Position numbers and translations under genes: made by a program. A stretch of DNA of 64,000 bases from Luteitalea sp. Its GTDB lineage: Bacteria; Acidobacteriota; Vicinamibacteria; Vicinamibacterales; Vicinamibacteraceae. Positions 8,903 through 18,350 of the stretch are shown piece after piece; position 1 is the stretch's first letter, and each line of letters opens with the position of its first letter. Below the pieces are notes generated by a model. It was not told the DNA's origin. It ran no database searches and saw nothing but the letters and a program-made list of their open reading frames with translations. Where the stretch lies: assembly GCA_009377605.1 (NCBI GenBank), contig WHTT01000026.1:1-64000 (forward strand), in the 5' to 3' direction.

Positions 8903-10252
8903 ATGGATGCGGCGGCCTTGCTCATTCGACACGTGCTTTTTCCCGCCTGGGTGAAGAGGAATCGGAGTGCGCGTTTGTCGTATCTCCGCGAACTCGAACG
9001 CTCGCAGTTTCAGTCCGCGGACGCGCTGTCCGAGCAGCAGTGGACGCTATTCCACGCTCTTCTCCGTCATGCCTTCGACCACTGCAGCTTCTATCGGAAG
9101 AAGCTCGTCGCCGCGGGAATCACTCCGGATGACATCCGCACGCCGGACGACATCACCAAGGTACCAACGACGTCGAAGCAAGAGATACAGGAGTCACTCG
9201 ATGAGCTTATCGCCGATACGACGCGACGCGATGTCCTCATCAGGGACATGACCGGGGGCTCGACCGGATCTCCCCTTGTCTTCTACTACGACCGCGATCG
9301 CCTCGACACCAGGGTCGCTGCTACGCTGCGGCACAACCGCTGGACGGGCTGGGACATCGGCGACAAGATGGCCGTGCTCTGGGGGGCGCGACGCGACGTG
9401 AGCGGCGCGACGTCGGTCAAGACGCGCGCGCGGACGTGGGTTATCGACCGCCGCATCATGCTCGATGCTTCGGCGATCGACGAGGCGCGGATGCACGCGT
9501 TCTGTCGCGAGCTGCGCGTCCACCGCCCCCGGTTTATACTCGCCTATGCGAATACAATGGCGCTGTTCGCGCGGTTCGTCCGCGACGTCGGCAAAGCGCC
9601 GATACGCCCACAGGCTATCATCTGCTCCGCCGAGGTGCTGACCCCGGAGAACCGTGCCCTCATCGAGTCGACGTTCGGTTGCCCCGTCTACAATCGTTAT
9701 GGATCTAGAGAGTTTGCGGTGATCGCATCGGAATGTCATCTCCACCAGGGTATGCACATCAACGCGGAGAACCTTCTCCTGGAGGTTCTGGCCGGAGGCG
9801 CAGGCTCGGAGGACGGTGAGCTGGTAATCACCGACCTCAGGAACTATGCCATGCCGATGATTCGTTACCGCACGAGGGACGTCGGCCGACTCACGGCGAC
9901 GCCGTGTGGTTGTGGGCGCGGATTACCGCTGCTCCAGCTCTCGGGCGGACGGAGCACCGACTTTCTCACAGCAATTTCCGGCCAGAAGGTTTCCGGCATC
10001 GTCATAGCGACATACGTCATCACCAATATTCCCGGTATCCGCCAGATCCAGTTCGTGCAGCAACGAGCGGATCGCGTGCGAGTGCGGCTTGCACAGGGCC
10101 CCGAGTGGTCAGGTGAAGCGGCGCAACAGCTTACTGCGCGTGTTCGGAGCTTTCTGGGTGAGTCGATGGCAGTCGACGTCGAGTTCGTAAACGATATTCC
10201 GTCGGAACAATCGGGTAAGTATCGCTTTTCCGTGTCAACACTTTCGGCCTGA
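8903..10252 (+). CDS. CapK-like adenylate-forming enzyme
   Basis: A 449-residue paralogue of the 4803-6224 product. Matching motifs are DMTGGSTGSPLVFYYD near residue 115, YGSREFAVIASEC, and ITDLRNYAMPMIRYRTRDVG near residue 312, followed by a CGCG segment. AAGGAG lies about ten bases before ATG 8903, and the start follows the upstream stop by one base, so translation is probably coupled. Its likely role is ATP-dependent activation of a carboxylate used to modify the polysaccharide; this rests on family and context only. Confidence 0.85.
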   Translation: MDAAALLIRHVLFPAWVKRNRSARLSYLRELERSQFQSADALSEQQWTLFHALLRHAFDHCSFYRKKLVAAGITPDDIRTPDDITKVPTTSKQEIQESLDELIADTTRRDVLIRDMTGGSTGSPLVFYYDRDRLDTRVAATLRHNRWTGWDIGDKMAVLWGARRDVSGATSVKTRARTWVIDRRIMLDASAIDEARMHAFCRELRVHRPRFILAYANTMALFARFVRDVGKAPIRPQAIICSAEVLTPENRALIESTFGCPVYNRYGSREFAVIASECHLHQGMHINAENLLLEVLAGGAGSEDGELVITDLRNYAMPMIRYRTRDVGRLTATPCGCGRGLPLLQLSGGRSTDFLTAISGQKVSGIVIATYVITNIPGIRQIQFVQQRADRVRVRLAQGPEWSGEAAQQLTARVRSFLGESMAVDVEFVNDIPSEQSGKYRFSVSTLSA

Positions 10253-10262
10253 ACGCCTGGTT

Positions 10263-11279
10263 ATGAATAACCTCTTCGCCGCGGCTCTTCGCTGCAGTGG
10301 AATCTTTCCTGTCGCGACGCTGCTCGCACGCAGAAGCCCGCGCATTCTCATGTATCACCGGTTCGGTGAGCAGACACGAAGCCCCTGGCCGGACCGCGCT
10401 ATCTTCGAGCGACAGATCCGCTATTTGCGTTCGAAGTTCCAGGTGATCTCACTCGCTGAGCTCACCGAGTCTCTAGCCGCCGGGAGCCCGCGGCAGAACG
10501 CGGTCGTGCTGACCATCGACGATGGGTACGAAGACTTCTATAGCGTGGCGTACCCCATTCTCAGGAAATACGACGTTCCCGCTACGTTGTATGTGGCAAC
10601 CGATTTCATCGATGGACACACCTGGCTATGGCCGGACATCGTCGCCTACATTCTCCAGCGGACGACGCATCGAAGCTGGACCTCCAATGGGCGCGTACCG
10701 AAACAGACCTACGACCTGACGGTTGCAGCCCAGCGTAGGGCCGCATGGAGCAGTATCGGCACGGGATGTGTCGAGATGGGCGTCTGTTCACGAACGGCGC
10801 TGCTCCAAGACTTGGCGATGGAGCTCGGCGTCGACGTGCCACCTCGCCCAACGCCAGAGTTCAAACCGCTCAACTGGACACAACTTCGCGAGATGGCGGC
10901 ACACGGGATTGAAATCGGGTCGCATTCGTGCTCGCACGCGCGCCTCACGCTTTGTTCGCCCCAGGAGCTCGACCACGAGGTGCTCGACTCCAGACGTCGA
11001 ATCGAGGAAATGCTGGACGGGCCCGTGCGGTCGTTCTGCTATCCGTTTGGCAAGCCCGCGGACGTCAACTGGTCAGTGAGGCAGGCCGTCATAGACGCCG
11101 GCTACGGCAACGCCGTCGTCGCTTACTCAGATGCCGACTTGACCGATGACCTCTTTGGCTTGCGACGTTTTGGTATCGGAGCCGATCTCGATCACTTCCG
11201 ACGCATCGCCTCAGGAGCCGCGGTGGTATCGGCAAAGCTTCGTCGGCTGTCCCGCTTCACCAGCCCACAGCCTGGTTAG
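10263..11279 (+). CDS. Polysaccharide deacetylase family protein (NodB fold)
   Basis: A 338-residue carbohydrate esterase family 4-type protein. It has the catalytic/metal motif TIDDGYEDF near residue 84, where the usual Asp-Asp pair is present, and the metal-binding HSCSHARL near residue 222. CYPFGKPADVNW fits the third family motif. It probably removes N- or O-acetyl groups from the glycan; XrtA-type exopolysaccharide loci often carry such a gene. No clear signal peptide is present, so the compartment is uncertain. It is the last gene of the first plus-strand block. Confidence 0.88.
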   Translation: MNNLFAAALRCSGIFPVATLLARRSPRILMYHRFGEQTRSPWPDRAIFERQIRYLRSKFQVISLAELTESLAAGSPRQNAVVLTIDDGYEDFYSVAYPILRKYDVPATLYVATDFIDGHTWLWPDIVAYILQRTTHRSWTSNGRVPKQTYDLTVAAQRRAAWSSIGTGCVEMGVCSRTALLQDLAMELGVDVPPRPTPEFKPLNWTQLREMAAHGIEIGSHSCSHARLTLCSPQELDHEVLDSRRRIEEMLDGPVRSFCYPFGKPADVNWSVRQAVIDAGYGNAVVAYSDADLTDDLFGLRRFGIGADLDHFRRIASGAAVVSAKLRRLSRFTSPQPG

Positions 11280-11321
11280 AGAAGGTCGCTACGTCTCTTC
11301 AGCGCGCGCCCGGCCCGCCCC

Positions 11322-12719
11322 CTACCGGTCGGTCGCACGCAGTAACGAAACGACAGCGCGGAACTTGCCGCTCGATTCCTTGGGAATCTCAGACACGACC
11401 TCCAAGTCGATACGTAGCTCGTTTCCAGTGCGCTTGCGCAACTCGTAGAGCAATTTCTCTCGCCGTACTTCCGAAAATGCGTCGACGAGGACTAGCTTGA
11501 CGACCAGCCGGTCGAGGCTAGGCTGGACGATCTGAGCCTCGCGAATGCCGTCCAGCTGACCGAAGACGGGCGTCAGTCGGCCAAGCGGACGGCCAGACGG
11601 GGTTACCAGGACGTCATCGATCCTGCCCAAGATCTCCGCAACCATCGGGAAATTACGACCGCAGGGACAGGACCCGTCGCGAAGCACCACACGGTCCCCC
11701 AACCTGTACCTGAGCAACGGCATCGCACGATTCACGAAGGTCGTGCAAACAGCATCCCCAGGCGTTCCAGCCGGCACGGGCTCCCCGTCTGGCCCGACGA
11801 CTTCCAGAAGACCGTGTTCTGGATGGACGTGGTAGCTCCCTCTCTCACACTGCGACACGAAGTGAACCATCTCCACTGACCCGTACTGATCGATCACGTT
11901 GGTCCCGAACGCCTGCTCGATCGCTCGTCGCTGGTGCGGAAGCAAGGTCTCGGCGGTCGTAAAGACGGCACGCGGGCGAATGTCGGTGACCCCCCGGTCC
12001 AGCACGTAGACGGCAACGGCATGCAAACTCGATGGGTACCCGATGATCTCGGGCGGCTGCAGGCGCCTCAGCGCGTCGCAATACGACGCCAGGTTCTGAC
12101 GATGGAGATGGTGAGACGAGAAAAGGTAGTTTCGTTGAAAACGGTCGACCCGCCAGAACGGTGGGCGGTCCTGTCCACGTGGACAGACCACCCGACCGAA
12201 GAACGTTGCACGATAAGCTTCAGGCGTGATGCCGAACCATGCGCGGAGGCGCACCCAGAACGCGTAGTGTCGCCGGCGGGATGTGATATCGCAGAACACG
12301 GTCAACGGAGTACCGGTGGTGCCGCTCGTGCTCAACCTGATCAGCCGGTGTTCGCTGTCCTCCCCAGCGGCTACGAAGTCCGTGGGGGCTAGACGGATCG
12401 GCTCCTTCTCCAGGATCGGCAGCTTCGCCAGATCGTGGACGGATTGAACATCGGTCGGCTTCAGCCCGGTGCGCTCGCTCAGACGTCGATAGTACGGCAC
12501 CCGCTCGAACGCGTGAGCGACAATCGTGCGAAGCTGAGCATCGACATGGTCCTGGAGGTCGGACGCGGACCAGCGCTCCGTTTCTGTCAGCGCTCGCAAG
12601 AGCTCGCTGGCTTCTAGGCCCGTGCGCTCACGACGCAGGGTGTAACCCAGTGCACTCACCGCGAGGTTCTGAACCCATACGGGCGATTTGTAGTAGGCGG
12701 CCTCCAACAGATGATGCAT
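11322..12719 (-). CDS. CapK-like adenylate-forming enzyme
   Basis: The third CapK/PaaK-type enzyme of the locus, 465 residues. Motifs are LSTSGTTGTPLTVF near residue 130, DQYGSVEMVHFVSQCE, and TTFVNRAMPLLRYRLGDRV, followed by CPCGRNFP. It closes the six-gene minus-strand operon that begins with the ABC permease and is convergent with the deacetylase gene, 42 bases away. The three CapK sequences differ enough that recent duplication is unlikely, so they may activate different acids. Confidence 0.85.
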   Translation of the reverse strand: MHHLLEAAYYKSPVWVQNLAVSALGYTLRRERTGLEASELLRALTETERWSASDLQDHVDAQLRTIVAHAFERVPYYRRLSERTGLKPTDVQSVHDLAKLPILEKEPIRLAPTDFVAAGEDSEHRLIRLSTSGTTGTPLTVFCDITSRRRHYAFWVRLRAWFGITPEAYRATFFGRVVCPRGQDRPPFWRVDRFQRNYLFSSHHLHRQNLASYCDALRRLQPPEIIGYPSSLHAVAVYVLDRGVTDIRPRAVFTTAETLLPHQRRAIEQAFGTNVIDQYGSVEMVHFVSQCERGSYHVHPEHGLLEVVGPDGEPVPAGTPGDAVCTTFVNRAMPLLRYRLGDRVVLRDGSCPCGRNFPMVAEILGRIDDVLVTPSGRPLGRLTPVFGQLDGIREAQIVQPSLDRLVVKLVLVDAFSEVRREKLLYELRKRTGNELRIDLEVVSEIPKESSGKFRAVVSLLRATDR

Positions 12720-12743
12720 GACCGTGCTCGGTCCCGCGCAGCG

Positions 12744-14021
12744 TCAACGTGCGTGAAGCTTTGGAATGAGGCTCTCCAAACCGACCAAGGTTCGTTGAGT
12801 GATAGCAGACCAGGAAAGCTGTGAAACGTCGGGCCGCACCTCGCGAGGCTTTCGCACGGCATTGTCCGCCGCGCGCAGGGCACCCGCAATCTCATCGGGG
12901 TCTGGACCATTGATCACGGTTGCGAAGGGATAACTGGCCAGGTACTCGCCTGTTCCCCCAGCCGGTGTGGCGATCACGTATTTCTCGAATGTCAGCGCCA
13001 ACAAGAGCACGCCGCTTCCGTAACTCTTCCTATACGGTACCGCCACAACATCGCTCGCCGCCATCAGATCCGACGTCTCCTGGAGGGAGAGCACACCGGG
13101 CACGAAGCGGACCTGACGCTCGACACCGAGTTGATGCGCAAGCGCACGCATTCTCCAGAGCGGGTCGCTTCCAGGCGGACTCGCCTCGGGATAGCCAGCT
13201 TCCTGGCCGCAAATGATCAGCACCACGTTTTCACAGCCGGGCCGGCGGAGGGCTTCGAGCACGTTTTCAACACCCTTGTAAGGTCGCACCAACCCGTAGC
13301 TGATCGCTACCGTTCGGTCTGTTGGAATCTCGAGCTGCTGGCGTGTCGCCTCTCGTAATCGAGCGGCTGGTGGGTACATCGTGTAGATGCCGAGCTTGGA
13401 TACGACCGTCTTGTGGGCCGCCTCCGGTGCGAAGCGCTGCAATTCCTCACGCGCGGCTTCGGAGTGCACAACCAAAGCGGCTGCGTGCCGATAGACGCTT
13501 CGGTGCCGCTGCAACACCACCGCGTCTGAGTCGCCTTCGTGCGGAAGGACATTGTGCACGGTATGGATCGTTGAAATGCTCAGGGCCCGGCAGAGCTCCC
13601 AGAACCGTGTGTCGTGAGCGAAAATGATTGGCCACTGTGTCCACACCGCATCGTACCCTCGAAGCTTGAGCACGAGCACCAATTCCGCCGGAAGTATCAA
13701 ACGCTTGATCGTAGCTCGAAGCTTGCCTGCCCCCGGTCGCCGCGGCTTGGAAGAAGGCTTGAGAGCGAGCCGCCCAGCACCGGGCTGTCCGTTCATACCG
13801 TGGCGAAGTGTCCCCATCTGCTTGACCAGCGGCGAACCCAAGACTGGGAACACCCTATGTCGTCGGGGAAGAGCGATGGTCGGAAGCATCGCGCTGGCAC
13901 TACAGTAAAGGTCGACAGACACCCCGTTGCTGACCAGCCCCTCCGCAAGCTCGTGGCTGTAGCCACCAATCCCAAAGTCGCCAAGCGGATCGATGAGCGC
14001 GATTCTTGAGGATCCGGACAC
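12744..14021 (-). CDS. Glycosyltransferase, GT4-like
   Basis: I place the start at GTG 14021-14019, which overlaps the upstream gene's TAG by one base (TAGTG) and gives 425 residues beginning VSGSSRIALIDPLGDFGIGG. The frame stays open further upstream, but that stretch is antisense-quality sequence inside the GT2 gene. The GT-B fold shows in ISYGLVRPYKGVENVLEA and in the C-terminal VAVPYRKSYGSGVLLLAL, where the usual E-x7-E is weak. It probably adds a sugar during assembly of the ABC-exported glycan. Confidence 0.8.
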   Translation of the reverse strand: MSGSSRIALIDPLGDFGIGGYSHELAEGLVSNGVSVDLYCSASAMLPTIALPRRHRVFPVLGSPLVKQMGTLRHGMNGQPGAGRLALKPSSKPRRPGAGKLRATIKRLILPAELVLVLKLRGYDAVWTQWPIIFAHDTRFWELCRALSISTIHTVHNVLPHEGDSDAVVLQRHRSVYRHAAALVVHSEAAREELQRFAPEAAHKTVVSKLGIYTMYPPAARLREATRQQLEIPTDRTVAISYGLVRPYKGVENVLEALRRPGCENVVLIICGQEAGYPEASPPGSDPLWRMRALAHQLGVERQVRFVPGVLSLQETSDLMAASDVVAVPYRKSYGSGVLLLALTFEKYVIATPAGGTGEYLASYPFATVINGPDPDEIAGALRAADNAVRKPREVRPDVSQLSWSAITQRTLVGLESLIPKLHAR

Positions 14022-15127
14022 TAGAGATCTCTTTCCGCGCGCGATAGGCCCGGCTTGCCCGTATCCACCGTCGCGAGTTGGGCCAGCGACGAGCCCGCAT
14101 CTTGCCCTTCGCTTCCTCGCACGACTACACTCCGCACCATCGACTCTGCGAGCCCGCGTCGTCTCGCGTGTCGCCACACACTGCTCAGGGATTGCCCCGG
14201 GTTGAGGGCGAGATCCAGCACTCTCGAGATGATCGCACGCGTCAATCGCACACGGCTCAATGGATGACCGAGCTCTCTCAGCTTCTCTCGATGGAATGCG
14301 AAGACCTCTCGATCGCGTACCTCGAGGACAAAGCGCGCCAAGAACGCATAGTAGCGTGTGAGGTGCGTCGTGAGGCACTGCTCGCGCTCCGCCTCGGTGA
14401 GATAAACGGGACCATAGCGGACGAGATCATCGAGCCTCGCCGGCCAGTGCGGTATGAATCGTCGATACGAGGAAGTCAGAGAGTCGTTGTCGGTACGCGT
14501 GAAGCTGAGGACCTGATGCACGAAGCCGAAGTCATGATCCTGCAACACGTCCAGGCAGACTTCCTTGTCCGCATGCAGGTTTGCTTCGTTGAAGAACGCC
14601 TGCCGGCTCCGGACGGTGTTCGCACGATACAGCACTGACGTGGGCGTGCCGAACGGATAGACGCCGGCGAGAAGCTTGAGCCGGCACACCTCTCGTCCCG
14701 CAACGACCGTGCTCGGGTAAGGCAGACCATACCACCACACCTCTGCGCCGCGAAGCCCATAGGCGCCGACGATGGCCACCGATGGGTGTGCCTCAGCCAC
14801 CGCCACCATGCGCGACAGGCACTCGGGGAAGAGCCAATCATCCGCCAAGACGAACTTGCAGTACTTGCTCTCGGGCGAAATCTGGCGCGCAGCGATATTG
14901 TGATTGGCCATCACCGGTGCAAATGTCGCGTTGCTCACGACGCGGATGCGCGGGTCACGCGCCACGTACTCGTCTGCGATCTCTCGCGTGCCATCGGTGC
15001 TGCAGTTGTCGACGATTGTGTAATCCCAATTGGGATAGTCCTGAGCCAGCACGCTCTCGATACACTCTCGCAGATACGGCGCGCCGTTGTAGACCGGTGT
15101 GACCACACTCACCCGCGGATTCTTCAT
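14021..15127 (-). CDS. Glycosyltransferase family 2
   Basis: A 368-residue GT-A enzyme beginning MKNPRVSVVTPVYNGAPYL. It has IVDNCSTDGTREIA and an FVLADDWLFPECL segment near residue 92, where an Asp pair replaces the usual DXD. ATG 15127 overlaps the TGA of the upstream gene (ATGA). No membrane helices are evident, so it is probably a soluble inverting transferase of the polysaccharide pathway. A GTG at 15274 would extend it into the neighbour and is unlikely. Confidence 0.87.
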   Translation of the reverse strand: MKNPRVSVVTPVYNGAPYLRECIESVLAQDYPNWDYTIVDNCSTDGTREIADEYVARDPRIRVVSNATFAPVMANHNIAARQISPESKYCKFVLADDWLFPECLSRMVAVAEAHPSVAIVGAYGLRGAEVWWYGLPYPSTVVAGREVCRLKLLAGVYPFGTPTSVLYRANTVRSRQAFFNEANLHADKEVCLDVLQDHDFGFVHQVLSFTRTDNDSLTSSYRRFIPHWPARLDDLVRYGPVYLTEAEREQCLTTHLTRYYAFLARFVLEVRDREVFAFHREKLRELGHPLSRVRLTRAIISRVLDLALNPGQSLSSVWRHARRRGLAESMVRSVVVRGSEGQDAGSSLAQLATVDTGKPGLSRAERDL

Positions 15128-16140
15128 GGGGTTGGTCCTTCGCTTTCCCTCCGCCCCCCTACTCGTTCCAGCCAGATCTCTCGCCAGAAGGAATGGATGC
15201 TGCGCGGGCAGAAAAGACGATTCGGGTGGATGCTGAGATCCCCCACGCAGGTCGCCCCGTCGAGGACGATGCACTCCGTGGGAAGCGTCAACATCCTGCC
15301 GGTTCTCTCATCGATGATGCGCTCGGGCCGCGCGAGCACCTTGAACGTCCGGCCGCAGTAGCGCACCATTTCCGGATCGAAATACAAGCCGCGATTGCGA
15401 CGCCGTACATCGAGCGTCTCGAGGATCTCCTCCTTTGGCTTGACCCGCACCTCGTCACCAGGGCGAAGCCCGAGGACCGCAACCGGCGTCTTGGTCAGCG
15501 TGCCTCGAATGTGTGGATACCTTCGTCCGCCGCGGCGCCGCTGAATGGTGTTGAAGATAGCGATTGCGATGCCGCGCACGATGTCTCCGAGCCGCACGTT
15601 CTTCGAACGAACGTCGCGGATGTACTGGCGAACATCCCACCACTTCAAGATCCATGTGGCCCGCAGGAGCTCCGTGGCCTGGCAGGCATATCGCTCCCCC
15701 TTTGAGCCAGGATCAGCACCCGAAACGTGCACCGCGCGATGCAGCGCCTCCTCCGTGCATCCTTCAGCTCCCTGCGGAGCCGCCACCTCAAAAGGCCGCA
15801 CCGCTGGACCTGGCGCCGCGCGTTTCAGCCATGCCTCTTTCCAAAACAGCAGGCACCGCATCTGACATCCACCGTGCGCCTGCCCGTCACAGCGGAGGCC
15901 ATCGAGGTGAACCGTGTGGTACATCCGCCGCGTGCCGGTTTGCTCGATCGTGTCACACGTCTTGTCGGCCCGCTTGAACACGCGAAAACGCTGCCCGCAG
16001 AATTGCAGCATCTCCGGCAGCGCCTCGAGGCGGCCCTGCTCGTCCAGCGTCGCGAGAATCTCGTCGCGGCTTCGCACCTCGACGAGCTCGCCGGCTCGCA
16101 GGTTCAGGGCCAATGTCTTCAGCGGACGCCGCCCGGTCAT
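15124..16140 (-). CDS. Uncharacterised Cys-rich protein with tandem-duplicated domain
   Basis: A 338-residue protein I cannot assign to a characterised family. It contains two copies of one domain, near residues 10-110 and 215-325. Shared features in order are an LR-x-G-(D/E)-x-V-x-V start, EIL-x-TLD, PEM with a following (F/Y)CG, TGR, LDG-x-x-C-x-G, a further Cys, and FW-x-E-x-WL-x-R at the end. The first copy adds C-x3-C after HGG. The conserved Cys and Trp residues suggest metal binding or a structural role. It sits between the ABC export pair and two glycosyltransferases, with an ATGA overlap downstream. ATG 16140 is preferred over TTG 16143. Confidence 0.75.
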   Translation of the reverse strand: MTGRRPLKTLALNLRAGELVEVRSRDEILATLDEQGRLEALPEMLQFCGQRFRVFKRADKTCDTIEQTGTRRMYHTVHLDGLRCDGQAHGGCQMRCLLFWKEAWLKRAAPGPAVRPFEVAAPQGAEGCTEEALHRAVHVSGADPGSKGERYACQATELLRATWILKWWDVRQYIRDVRSKNVRLGDIVRGIAIAIFNTIQRRRGGRRYPHIRGTLTKTPVAVLGLRPGDEVRVKPKEEILETLDVRRRNRGLYFDPEMVRYCGRTFKVLARPERIIDERTGRMLTLPTECIVLDGATCVGDLSIHPNRLFCPRSIHSFWREIWLERVGGRRESEGPTP

Positions 16141-16185
16141 CAATCAGCCTGTCGCGGTCTCCGTCGCCGGCGGCCCCAGCGTGCG

Positions 16186-17559
16186 CTACGATGCCCGAGA
16201 GCCCGACGCTTGCTCCAGAGCGCCCGCTTCCGCCGCAGGGGCCGTCGTGTCGTCGCGGCTCGCGGGCGCCGGGGAAGAGAGGTCGGTCAGGTTCGAGTGC
16301 TTCGTGACGTGTGTGCCATTGAGCCGCCACCGTTGAGGGATGTACAGGATCCCGAAGCGAGGGCCAATCACGCGGCCGGACCCGTAGATGTCCGACACGT
16401 CGACCTCGATCACCGCACAGTGGGAGAGCGAGTCGTAGACCCTGTGATCCGGTCCTGTAATCCACAGCGACAGGTTGTACCGGTCTGGCAGCAGGTTCAG
16501 CGCGTCGATCTCCAGCTCGACGAATCCATCGCCGGCCGGAAGCCACGGGATCTCGACGCCGTGAAGCCAGGTGCTCGTGTCGGTCACGAGCGTGCCGAGC
16601 TCGGTGAGGAGCTTGAAGCCGAAACTGGGGCGGCGAACCGGCTTCTCCGCCCGATAGTGAAACCTCAACTTCAGCGCGTCGCCACACCGAATCAGGCTCT
16701 TCGGCTGTCCATCCAGTCCAAGGATCTCGAGCCGGGTGTACCTGACGTCACCCTTGCCCCGGCGGCCACCTGTCCAATCGGCCAGGTCGCGCGTGGTCTC
16801 CCGGGCTTCCGCGAACACCGACAGATAGGCGTCGATGGCTTCCTTTGCCGTACCGTCCAACCGCACGGCGCCATCCTCTATCCAAATCCCGCGCGTACAG
16901 AGGTTTTCTACGGCCGCCATGTTGTGCGACACGAAGAGCACTGTGCGTCCGCCGCTGCGCAGGTCTTGCATCGTATCCAGACACTTCTTCTGGAACGCTG
17001 CATCACCGACCGCCAATACCTCGTCCACGATCAACACGTCGGGGTCGAGGTGCGCTGCCACAGCAAAGCCGAGCCGCAGGCGCATCCCGGACGAATAGCG
17101 CTTGATAGGCGTGTCGATGAAGCGCTCGACACCGGAGAACGCCACGATCTCATCGAACTTCCTCTCGACCTCCGCCTTGCCCATGCCCAAGATCGACCCG
17201 TTCAGGTAGATGTTCTCGCGGCCTGTCAGCTCGTCGTGAAAGCCGGTCCCGACTTCGAGGAGAGCAGCGACACGCCCACGCACGGAGACACTGCCGGCTG
17301 TTGGATACGAAATTTTGGAGAGCACCTTCAACAACGTGCTCTTTCCGGCGCCGTTGCGACCGATGATGCCGACCACCTCACCCTCATTCACGCTGAAGGA
17401 CACATCCTTCAACGCCCAGATGGTTTCGATCTTGGCATTCCGGCGGGGGAACGGCTGTTTGACCATCTTGACCAGCCGATCTCTGAGCGTCGTATCCCGC
17501 TGCAGCTTGCCGATCCGGTATTGCTTGGAGAGTCCGTCAACAACGATCTGAGGTGCCAT
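16186..17559 (-). CDS. Polysaccharide ABC transporter ATP-binding protein (Wzt type)
   Basis: The 457-residue protein has an ATPase domain with Walker A GRNGAGKST near residue 67, signature YSSGMRLRLGFA near 154 and Walker B DVLIVDEVLAVGD near 173. A C-terminal domain of about 200 residues resembles the Wzt carbohydrate-binding beta-sandwich. That extension normally recognises the modified end of a finished glycan. With the adjacent permease it should export a polysaccharide across the inner membrane. The gap to the permease gene is 17 bases. Confidence 0.92.
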   Translation of the reverse strand: MAPQIVVDGLSKQYRIGKLQRDTTLRDRLVKMVKQPFPRRNAKIETIWALKDVSFSVNEGEVVGIIGRNGAGKSTLLKVLSKISYPTAGSVSVRGRVAALLEVGTGFHDELTGRENIYLNGSILGMGKAEVERKFDEIVAFSGVERFIDTPIKRYSSGMRLRLGFAVAAHLDPDVLIVDEVLAVGDAAFQKKCLDTMQDLRSGGRTVLFVSHNMAAVENLCTRGIWIEDGAVRLDGTAKEAIDAYLSVFAEARETTRDLADWTGGRRGKGDVRYTRLEILGLDGQPKSLIRCGDALKLRFHYRAEKPVRRPSFGFKLLTELGTLVTDTSTWLHGVEIPWLPAGDGFVELEIDALNLLPDRYNLSLWITGPDHRVYDSLSHCAVIEVDVSDIYGSGRVIGPRFGILYIPQRWRLNGTHVTKHSNLTDLSSPAPASRDDTTAPAAEAGALEQASGSRAS

Positions 17560-17576
17560 AATGACAATTGCACACG

Positions 17577-18350
17577 TTAAACAACATCCGCGAAGGTCCG
17601 CTCGGCCTTGCGAAAGTAGGTGAGGCCGGCGAGGAACACGGCGACGCCGATCACCAGCGACAGGCTCACGGCTGGCCAGTTCATGTCGCGCCAGGGGTTA
17701 ACGGCAAACCGGAACGCCTCGACCAGGCCGCTCATTGGATTCAAGGCAAGCAGGAAGTGAAACCGCTCAGGGACGAGGCGTACAGGGTAGATAACCGGCG
17801 TCACGAATATGCCGATTTGAACCATGAACGGGATCGCATGCTTGACGTCCCGGTATTTGACATTCAGCGCGGCCAGGAACATGCCGATCCCGAGGGTCAT
17901 GACAACCAACGGAAGCGCCAACAGGGGCCACAACAGCAGCGACCAACTGAGCGCGATCCCGTGATAGAGGAGTAGCAGGCCGAGCAAGACCGACCCGATG
18001 GATAAATCGACGACGCCGGCCAGCGCGACCGCCCCCGGGAGAATGACGCGAGGGAAGTACACCTTCTTCACCAGGCCGACGTTGCTCACCAGGCTGTTGC
18101 CGACCTGGCTCAACGTCGACGCGAAGTAGATCCAGGGCAGCAGCCCGCTGAAATAAAAGACTGTAGGCGGTACGCCGGGGTCGATTTCAAGCCTGACCAG
18201 TCTCCCGAAGAGAACGGTGAAGACCGCCATCGTGAACAGCGGCTGGATGACCGCCCAAAACACGCCCAACACGGTCTGCTTGTAGCGGACCTTCACGTCA
18301 CGCCAGGCGAGAAAGTAAAAGAGCTCGCGATACTTCCAGAGTTCTTGCAA
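17577..18350 (-). CDS. Polysaccharide ABC transporter permease (Wzm type)
   Basis: A 257-residue ABC-2 permease with six hydrophobic segments. It has the family N-terminal amphipathic stretch (WKYRELFYFLAWRDVKVRYK), SGLLPWIYFASTL and the C-terminal LNPMSGLVEAFRFAV. The start is TTG 18350, supported by AGGAG eight bases upstream. It is the first gene of the minus-strand operon 18350-11322 and pairs with the Wzt-like ATPase. A sigma-54 promoter match lies about 120 bases upstream. Confidence 0.92.
   Translation of the reverse strand: MQELWKYRELFYFLAWRDVKVRYKQTVLGVFWAVIQPLFTMAVFTVLFGRLVRLEIDPGVPPTVFYFSGLLPWIYFASTLSQVGNSLVSNVGLVKKVYFPRVILPGAVALAGVVDLSIGSVLLGLLLLYHGIALSWSLLLWPLLALPLVVMTLGIGMFLAALNVKYRDVKHAIPFMVQIGIFVTPVIYPVRLVPERFHFLLALNPMSGLVEAFRFAVNPWRDMNWPAVSLSLVIGVAVFLAGLTYFRKAERTFADVV

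Noticed and set aside
7681-8925. A 414-codon minus-strand open frame
   Set aside because: It lies opposite the GT4 gene at 7372-8901; charged low-complexity translation indicates a shadow frame.
15727-17580. A 617-codon open frame on the plus strand
   Set aside because: It is antisense to the Wzt-like ATPase and the duplicated-domain gene, with no recognisable domain.
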